64,000 bases of DNA from Pratylenchus scribneri (taxonomy: Eukaryota > Nematoda > Chromadorea > Rhabditida > Pratylenchidae). The stretch covers positions 62,001 through 126,000 of the forward strand of contig JAQSEB010000176.1 of NCBI GenBank assembly GCA_030063045.1, read 5' to 3'. Below the pieces are notes generated by a model that had not been told where the DNA came from, did not search any database, and worked only from the letters and a program-made list of their open reading frames with translations. Below are positions 57,184 through 64,000 of this stretch, in pieces; the first letter of the stretch is position 1, and every line of letters starts with the position of its first letter. Made by a program: the position numbers and the translations under genes.

Positions 57184-58913
57184 ATGCTTCCTCAACCCTA
57201 TGATTTGATACTCCGTTTAATTTTACACATTATCACCTTCTTTACCATTCTTTTTTTATTGCCGCCGCTTTGGAAATTAACATCCACTCGAACGGCTTTA
57301 ATAATTGTTTTTAGTCGGGCTGTTGGAAATCTGCTTAAATTGCTTTTCTATATGCCAGAATTCATTCATTTCTATGTATTGAAAGATACAGAGAGTCTTT
57401 CCGAAATTTACACCTTCATTATCGGTGCCAATTATCGAGTATTGGATGTAATGCAAGCAATTCACGTTTTGGCATTGGCCATCAACCGTGTTCATGCTCT
57501 TTTCTTTCCATTCCACTATCAAAGTTTTGCGGCAAAAAGAAAGTAGGTATGAAATTTATAAATAAAAATAGCATTTTATTTATAAATAGGTATTTTTATT
57601 GGATATGTTTATTTGTATGGCTTCTCTCTACCATAATTGGCTACTTGGACAGAATTCAAATTCAAATCTTCATATACAATTTTGTGAATCACAAACCATA
57701 TTCAGAACCAATACCTATGGGCAATTATTTCATAAATTTAATAAATTTTTGTGCCGCTTTATGTTATATTGCTTTCGGCTGTCGATTATTGTGGATGAAA
57801 GCAAAAAGTAGTAAGTGGTCCAGTTTATAAACATCTCAATTCTTAGAAAGTTATAAACTGGAAAAAATAGGATGAATTTGAAGGAAAACTTTTACTATGT
57901 AAAAATTTCATTTTTTTAGAGCCCATGGACACAAAACTTATCATTTTTCGGTACTTTTCCATTTTGGTACACCCCCATAAAAAATGATGAAAATCACTTC
58001 CTAGGGGTACTTTTAGGCGTAGAACGCGAATCTGACATCCATTTTGTCATATTTTACCATCTTGGTAAGATTATGTCAACTTTACCATGAAAATGTCAAG
58101 GGGGAACAAAGTTCAATTTTCAAAATATTTTTAACAAAGGAATATTATTGCTCTATCGACGAGGCTTGACGAGCTGAATCTAATGGTACTACTTTTATGA
58201 GATAATATTGCAATATAGCCAAGTTATGGCCAAAAGAAAAATTTATCTTGGTAAGGTATTTAGACCTCTAACTTGAGCGAAACGCAATTTTATGAAATAA
58301 AAATGGTATCATTCGATACAGCTCATCGAGCTGAGTAAAATGAGCTATATATTGGCCATACAAAAATTTGATAAAAAATGCCCTTGGCCCCCCTTGACAT
58401 TTTCATGGTAAAGTTGACATTATCTTACCAAGATGGTAAAATATGACAGAATGGATGTCAGATTCGCGTTCTACGCCTAAAATTACCCCTAGACATGATT
58501 TTCATCATTTTTTATGGGGGTGTACAAAAACGGAAAAGTAACCATTTTTCAATCTATTTTTAGAAAATAATAATGGCACATTTTCAAATGATCACATGGA
58601 AAAGGATTTGTTCCGAATATTTTTGGTATGCCTATCATGCCTGATCGTTTCTGGCTTCCGCTATACTGTGGTTGATCCAATGATGATCTCTGCTTTGTAT
58701 CGGCCAGATTTCTTGAGAACAATTTCCACTTATGGCTTTTATTTCCTCGGACTTTGCACAGAGGAAATCAGCTTGGCTATTTTGATTCCTGATTTTCGAA
58801 GGAATATTGCACAACAATTTCGCACAATATTTTGCTGCAAGAAATCCAATAGAAATGATATACAACAACAACAAAATAATATATTAATTAAACCATTAAT
58901 TCAACTAAAGTGA
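57184..58913 (+). CDS. Receptor H: 7TM chemoreceptor with truncated tail (309 aa)
   Basis: Exons: 57,184-57,542; 57,590-57,810; 58,564-58,913. Intron 1 is 47 bp (GTAGGT..TAG). Intron 2 is 753 bp (GTAAGT..TAG) because of an inserted foldback element. The frame is open, with 'INRVHALFFPFHY', 'YFYWICLFVWLLSTIIGYL', 'FLGLCTEEISLAILIPDFRRN' and a 'QQQQNN' tail. After the tail a frame change replaces the family ending 'VNNFVAGT' by 'KPLIQLK' and a stop; the old ending is still readable out of frame just downstream. The third extracellular loop is several residues shorter than in siblings. Leader 'attttaatttaag|aaaATG'. Helitron 2 sits about 170 bp upstream. Confidence 0.85.
57950..58543. mobile_element. 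594-bp foldback element in intron 2 of receptor H
   Basis: Flanked by the direct repeat ATTTTTC (57,943-57,949 and 58,544-58,550). Receptor E has a single 'catttttcaatc' at the same place before its exon 3, which is the empty site. Ends are GGTACTTTTCC / GGAAAAGTAACC. Long inverse arms include 'gtacacccccataaaaaatg', 'gaacgcgaatctgacatcca' and 'ttgacattttcatggtaaag' with their complements on the other side. It is non-coding. Confidence 0.9.
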
Positions 58914-60158
58914 ATAATTTTGTTGCAGGCACCACTTGATAAATTTTTACAATAATGAAATTAATGAAAATATTTATAATTTTGAAAAAAAATATTTAAT
59001 TATCTCTTTTTTTCGATTAAATAAAAGCTATTAATTGATGAATCATGAGAAAAAACCTTTAAAAAATTTTTTGTGGAAATTGATTTTGGATAACCCTATT
59101 ATATCACCAAAATTTGTCTTCAGATTCTAACAGATAAAGGTGTGTTTTTAATTAAATTTTTTTTCGAAATGACAATCCCTATATAAAATGTCGAAAACGT
59201 AATAAAAATTATTTTTGCTCAAATTTTCATTTATTCTTTTCAAAAAATTTTAAAAAATTATTTTCTTTAAGAAATATTTCATCAAGTTCCAATATTATTT
59301 TTGTTAAATTTTTTAACAAAAAATTTAATGCTGCAAATAATTTTTGAAAAAATAATTTTTACGCTTCCAATAAAGATTAAAAATTCAAATGACACAAATT
59401 TTAGGTACAATTGGAAAAAATTATGGTTCTTTATTTTATTATTTTTATTTGATGATAAAAAGATGAAAAAAAATATTTTAAGGTTAGTTAGAATCTCAAG
59501 ACAAATTTTGCTGGTATCATAGAGTTATCCAAAATCAGTTTCCACAAAAATTTTTCAGCGAACCAAAAAATTTATTCAAATTAAAATTATTCCTGAATTT
59601 TGATTTAAATTGCAACTAATGGAAATGGAAAATAAAAACTGCGATAGATATAATTTTATAAAATTCAAATGATAATACTAAAACGCATTGGAATATGCCC
59701 AGCAGGCCCATTGTTAATTCGGGGAAGGCAAACAAAATTCCAATTCCCATAATTGAAATTATTGCACTTTAGCCCAAAAATGGTTAGTCTGGAAATTTTT
59801 CATGCGTTTTCCCTAATACAATCTATCACCCTAATGTATAATAGCTCAATTATTCACATGTTTATGGGCAAAATAATTTGGGAAAACAAGAAAATGCTTC
59901 TCGGTAAATGCCCTTTCATTTAGCAACAATGCCGCGCAATTAACGGCACGCAATTTAATCCAATTATACAATTTTATTTTACTTAATCATTTTGAATTTT
60001 TTAATTCCAATAAATTCCATTTAAATTTTTATTTCCTCAAAAGAGACAAAAAAATTTATTCCAATTCCAGTCACATTACACAATGTAAGTAAATTAATAT
60101 TTTTCTCTTGACATTTCTCATCTATTTTAAATAATTTAAAATATATTTATTTAAGAAA
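58914..60158. other. Spacer between receptors H and I
   Basis: Contains a foldback element (59,066-59,556). The conserved upstream block of I lies at about 59,700-59,970 ('attaattcggggaaggca'-like, 'aatgccctttcattt.gcaac', 'ggcacgcaattta'), then the AT-rich leader. Confidence 0.55.
59066..59556. mobile_element. ~490-bp foldback element between H and I
   Basis: Left end 'tttttgtggaaattgatttt', right end the inverse 'aaaatcagtttccacaaaaa'. Symmetry continues inwards ('aaatttgtcttcagattcta' / 'tagaatctcaagacaaattt') and around an AT-rich centre. Part of the centre resembles 51,330-51,430. It is non-coding; no clear target duplication was found. Confidence 0.7.
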
Positions 60159-61560
60159 ATGTTTTCACCATACGAATTGTTACTCCTTTCTACACGTTTT
60201 ACATTCCCAATTATCACCTTCTTTATAATTCTATTTTTGTTGCGGCCACTTTGGAAATTAACGTACATTCGACCGGCGTTGATAATTGTTTTTAGTCGGG
60301 CAGTTGAAAATTTATTTCGATTGCTATTTGATTTAATCCTCATTTGCAATAACTTCATTCAATACTATATATTAAATTCGAATGAATTTTCCGAAACGTA
60401 CAGATTCCTTATGAATGCGAATGTTCGAACAGTGAATGCAATGCAAGCAATCCATATTTTGGCATTGGCCATCAATCGTGTACATGCTTTTTTCTTTCCA
60501 TTCCACTATCAATGGTTTGCGGCAAAGAGAAAGTAAAAATTCATATTAAATTATTAATAAATGTTTTACTGAGTATATAAAATATGATGTTCATTACATT
60601 TAAAAAATTTTCTAATTTAAATGAATTTATTTTAATATAATATAATTTCGGAAATTAAGCAATTTTCATTACAGCCTCATTTATTAATAAAAATTTAAAT
60701 GTTTTTAATTTAGGATTTTGTAAAAAATATAATGATAATTTATAATGATTAAAATTTAATAAAATTATAGTTTATTTTTTAAAAATATCAATTAGATGGT
60801 TAAAATTAGGGCAAATTTCCATATATTTTTGAGAAAAATTCCTAATTAGGAACATCTATTTGAGAAATTTTTCTTATTTATTTTTTTTTGTGAATTAATT
60901 TTTTTATAAAACATATTTTTATTTTTATTTAAATAGGTATTTTTATTGGATATGTTTATTTGTATGGTTTCTCTCTACCATTGTTGGCTATTTGGATGCA
61001 CTAAAAATCTACAAATACAATATTCAGAATCCCATATATTATTTCATAAATTTAATAAACATTTGTGCTGCTTTATGTTATATTGCTTTGGGTTTTCGAT
61101 TATTCTGGATGAAAGTAAAAAGTAGTAAGTGGAATATTCTATATCATATCATTTAAGTGTTTTGTAATTAATACAATTATATTTTTAAGGAAATAATAAT
61201 AATGGCGCATTTTCAAACGATCACATGGAAAAGGACATGTTTCGAATTTTTTTTGTTTGCCTCGCATGTCTGATCGTTTCTGGATTCCACCTTACAGTGC
61301 TTGATCCACTCTCAAACTTTGATATGCCGGATTTGGCCAGAATAATTAATTATTGGACAAGTTTTAGCTTTTATTTACTTGGGCTATGCACAGAGGAAAT
61401 CAGTTTGGCCATTTTAATTCCTGATTTTCGAAAGAATACTGCCGATCAATTTCGCACAATTTTTTGCTGCAAGAAATCCAATGAAATTGGTGTACAACAA
61501 CGACAAACTAATACGGCGATTACATCCATTAAAGTGAATAATTTTATTAATAGCAATTGA
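60159..61560 (+). CDS. Receptor I: 7TM serpentine chemoreceptor (310 aa)
   Basis: Exons: 60,159-60,532; 60,937-61,124; 61,190-61,560; phases 2 and 1; open. Introns are 404 bp (GTAAAA..TAG) and 65 bp (GTAAGT..AAG). It is the most divergent of the intact genes. The near-invariant 'LTSTRTALIIVFSRAVGNL' reads 'LTYIRPALIIVFSRAVENL', the N-terminus and first extracellular loop are longer, and exon 2 is 33 nt shorter (short second extracellular loop). TM3 ends 'INRVHAFFFPFHY'. TM7 is 'LLGLCTEEISLAILIPDFRKN'. The tail is Gln-poor ('QQRQTN'). Leader 'atatttatttaag|aaaATG'. Confidence 0.86.
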
Positions 61561-62876
61561 AATTTGATGAATTTCTTAAAAATAATCAAAAATTTCTTTT
61601 CAAATTAATATTTTAAATAATGAATTCTTATCTTTATTGGCTATTTTAATTAACAAAATACAATTGGATTAAAATTTAATTCTGCAAATAAAAAATCAAA
61701 TTTCATTTAAATTTTTCTCGCTTCATTAAATTTGTTCCATTATATGAAATCCTTCTAATCCTCCTGAATAATTTTATTTAAAATATAATCGATAAATCGG
61801 GTAAAGATGCCATCATCTTTCATCTTTAATAAAGGAATAAATTTTATTTATTTAATTATTGCATAATACCCACCAAATCTAACCGAAAATAAAATTAAAA
61901 GTATATTTTTTAACAGTCAATATTGTGAGAACGATAATATATGAATATGTGCTAGAGATCGGACGGGAAATTCGGGTATCCGACTCGAGAATGATTCGGG
62001 AATCCCGAAAGGGATCCCGCCCGAAGAATTTTGTGAATTTTCGGGACCAACTCGGGAATGGGAATTCCCGTTTCCCGCGGGATTCCCGACCAACTGATAA
62101 AAAAAGGGGCATTTTTGGGCATTTTTCCTTAAAATTTTTCCAATGAAAATTTTTAAAATGTTGCTTTTTATAGACTTACAAGTAATAATAATCTATCAAA
62201 AATGTTCGTTTAAAATGTTTTTTACAATTTTTTACTTCTAAAAAATTTTTTTCTCTTTTTTAATGGATTTTAAAAATTCCCGAATCCCGAACGGAATCTC
62301 GATACTTTTGACTCGGGAAAAATTCGGGCCGGGAATTTTTCGGGAATCCCGAACCGAGTTCCCGACCGAGGCGCCTTGCCGATCTCTAATATGTGCAAAA
62401 ACTCGTGAATAATGCTAGATTGGTAAATTTGGGATTGTATACGAATTCCATTCTCAGAAGTGAAATTATTTCACTTTTACCCGAAAATGGTATTTGTTTA
62501 TATCGAAAAATTTCTCAGGCATTTGCTGGGCGGCCTAATGTATTTAGAGCTCAATTATTTTCATGTCTATGAGCAAAAATTTTCTCACAATGGGAAACAA
62601 TTTGGGAAAAGAGAAAATGGTCCCGGTATTCGGTGAATGCCCTTTCATTTCGCAACTGTCTGAGGCACGCAATTTAATCCAATGATAGAATTGGCAAAAT
62701 TTTTCTGACAATTTTAATTTTAATCATTTTAAATTTTTTTAAAGTCCATATTAACTTATATTTAATCAAATTTAAAAAAATTTACTCCACATCATTTTCC
62801 TATGGCGAATTTAATGTTTTCCTCTTGCCATTTCTCATTTATTTTAAATAATTTAAAATATTTTTAATTTAAGAAA
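61561..62876. other. Spacer between receptors I and J
   Basis: 61,561-61,944 is AT-rich with no feature seen. The hAT MITE follows (61,953-62,388), inserted at the start of J's conserved upstream block, which runs to about 62,700 ('tgaatgccctttcatttcgc', 'ggcacgcaatttaatcc'). The AT-rich leader to J follows. Confidence 0.55.
61953..62388. mobile_element. 436-bp hAT MITE with perfect 8-bp target duplication
   Basis: Flanked on both sides by ATATGTGC (61,945-61,952 and 62,389-62,396). Ends TAGAGATCGG / CCGATCTCTA. The outer ~140 bp on each side are GC-rich with many 'tcgggaatcccga' palindromic words; the core is AT-rich and non-coding. Architecture (TA-start ends, 8-bp TSD, GC-rich subterminal repeats) parallels the larger hAT at 10,686-11,849 but with different end sequences, so a second hAT family is implied. 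Confidence 0.93.
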
Positions 62877-63506
62877 ATGTTTCCTGATTGGATACTCCGA
62901 TTTACTTTGGAAATTCTGGTCATTCTTACCATTCTTTTTTTACTGCCACCACTTTGGAAATTGACATCCACTCGAACGGCGCTGATAATTGTTTTTAGTC
63001 GGGCAGTTGGAAATCTACTTAAATTGCTTGTCGATTTGCCAACTTTCATTAATTTTGACATTTTAAACAATGAAATTGTTTTTGCCCAATCTTACCTATT
63101 CATTAACAATGCAAGTATTCGAGCATTGAATGCAATGCAAGCAATCCATATTTTGGCATTGGCCATCAATCGTGTTCACGCTCTTTTCTTTCCATTCCAC
63201 TATCAACGATTTGCAGTAAAGAAGAGGTAAGAAATAGGGATAAAATTTGCAAAATTTAAATGCAAATTCTATTTTATTTAAATAGACATTTTTATTGGTT
63301 ATGCTTGTTTATTTGGCTTTTCTCTACAATAATTGGCTGCTACGATGCGATTGAATTTGTAAACTACATATATAGTATTGAGCATCACATACCATATCGA
63401 ACTCCAAAACTTATAAGCGATTATTTCATAAATTCAGTTAATTTTTGTGCTGCTCTATGTTATATTGCTTTCGGTTGCCGATTATTATGGATGAAAGCAA
63501 AAAGTA
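62877..63506 (+). CDS. Receptor J: 7TM chemoreceptor, exons 1-2 (gene continues past window)
   Basis: Exon 1 is 62,877-63,226 (GTAAGA donor). A 59-bp intron follows, then exon 2 at 63,286-63,506. The frame is open with 'LLPPLWKLTSTRTALIIVFS', 'INRVHALFFPFHY', 'HFYWLCLFIWLFSTIIG' (His for the usual Tyr) and 'AALCYIAFGCRLLWMKAKSS'. The exon-2 donor is A|GTACAT, a GT with the rest of the consensus lost. At least 494 bp of intron 2 follow, including a foldback repeat. Exon 3 is not reached, so coding integrity cannot be judged. Leader 'tttttaatttaag|aaaATG'. Confidence 0.82.
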
Positions 63507-63549
63507 GTACATTCATAATAATTTTTATTTTATTTTATAAATTTTATAT

Positions 63550-63962
63550 GTAACAGATAATATTGGAAATTAGCTAATTCCGGAATTAGCTAGGCAAATG
63601 GGCAAGCTAATTTTGGAAATCTCGGCTTCTAGGCGTCGTACAGACTCGTGAGTGGGCTCATTTGATTCGCCATGGTCGTCAATTTACTCTATGAATTTCA
63701 ATTACAGAACGGTTTAGGGGCTAGGGCTAGGGTTATGGTTATGGTTAAGGGCGACATGGGATTTAGGGGCTTTGGGCTAGGGATTAAGGGCTAGTGGTTT
63801 AGGGGAAAAGTCTGAAATTGAAATTTCATATTGTAAATCTACCATGACAAATCGAATGAGCTTAATCTCGAATCTGTACAACGCCTAGAAGTCGAGATTT
63901 CCAAAATTAGCTAGCTAGCTACCTAATTCCGGAATTAGCTAATTTCCAATATTAGCTGTAAC
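63550..63962. repeat. Foldback repeat with telomere-like core, most complete copy
   Basis: Terminal inverted repeats: GTAACAG then 'ttggaaattagctaattccg' on the left; 'cggaattagctaatttccaa' then GCTGTAAC on the right. Further inverse pairs: 'aaatctcggcttctaggcgt' / 'cgcctagaagtcgagattt'. The centre is G-rich with 'gggctagggttatgg' and 'tttaggggctttggg'. Possible short AT-rich target duplication. It lies in intron 2 of receptor J. Confidence 0.8.
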
Positions 63963-64000
63963 ATATATATTTCTTTTTTTAGAAAAAGTGATATTTTTGT

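Overview
The window is AT-rich nuclear DNA (roughly three quarters A+T by eye) with small spliced genes, many introns of 43-60 bp, TTTCAG/TTTTAG acceptors and an expanded family of serpentine (7TM) chemoreceptor genes. That combination indicates a nematode. The very low GC would suit a root-knot-nematode-like (Meloidogyne-type) genome, but the species cannot be named from sequence alone.

Layout. 1-18,120 is a gene-poor AT desert with a few GC-elevated islands, foldback repeats and a 1.16-kb internally deleted hAT transposon (10,686-11,849; 8-bp target duplication, BED-finger remnant). 18,121-25,179 holds a nine-exon gene for a 520-residue Ser/Thr/Asn-rich protein that I do not recognise. 26,852-27,976 is a four-exon gene for a 127-residue secreted, probably heavily N-glycosylated protein. 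From 28,418 to the window end lies a tandem array of one 7TM receptor family: A(-), an orphaned leader of a lost (-) gene, B(-), C(+), D(- pseudogene), E(+), F(+ pseudogene), G(+), H(+), I(+), and J(+, continuing beyond the window). All share the same plan: exon 1 = TM1-3, exon 2 = TM4-5, exon 3 = TM6-7 plus a Gln/Asn-rich tail, with intron phases 2 and 1.

A 5,176-bp segment occurs twice in inverted orientation (1,793-6,968 and 30,919-36,094). No net indels are seen and only one substitution was noticed. The right copy interrupts the receptor array. One of its ends lies inside a palindromic MITE. The other joins the 5' leader of a receptor gene whose coding region is gone. The left copy is therefore probably the donor.

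The array is heavily colonised by repeats: a 43-unit hairpin-forming satellite, an intronic minisatellite, two oppositely oriented non-autonomous Helitrons with textbook ends, a 436-bp hAT MITE with a perfect 8-bp TSD, and several foldback elements inside receptor introns. One of these has its empty site preserved in a paralogue. The receptor genes show all stages of decay: intact genes, a donor-site mutational series (GT, GC, TT, AT) at the same intron, a nonsense codon, a shifted start codon, and deletion pseudogenes. A conserved ~250-bp block recurs upstream of most of the genes and is the best candidate for a shared control region.
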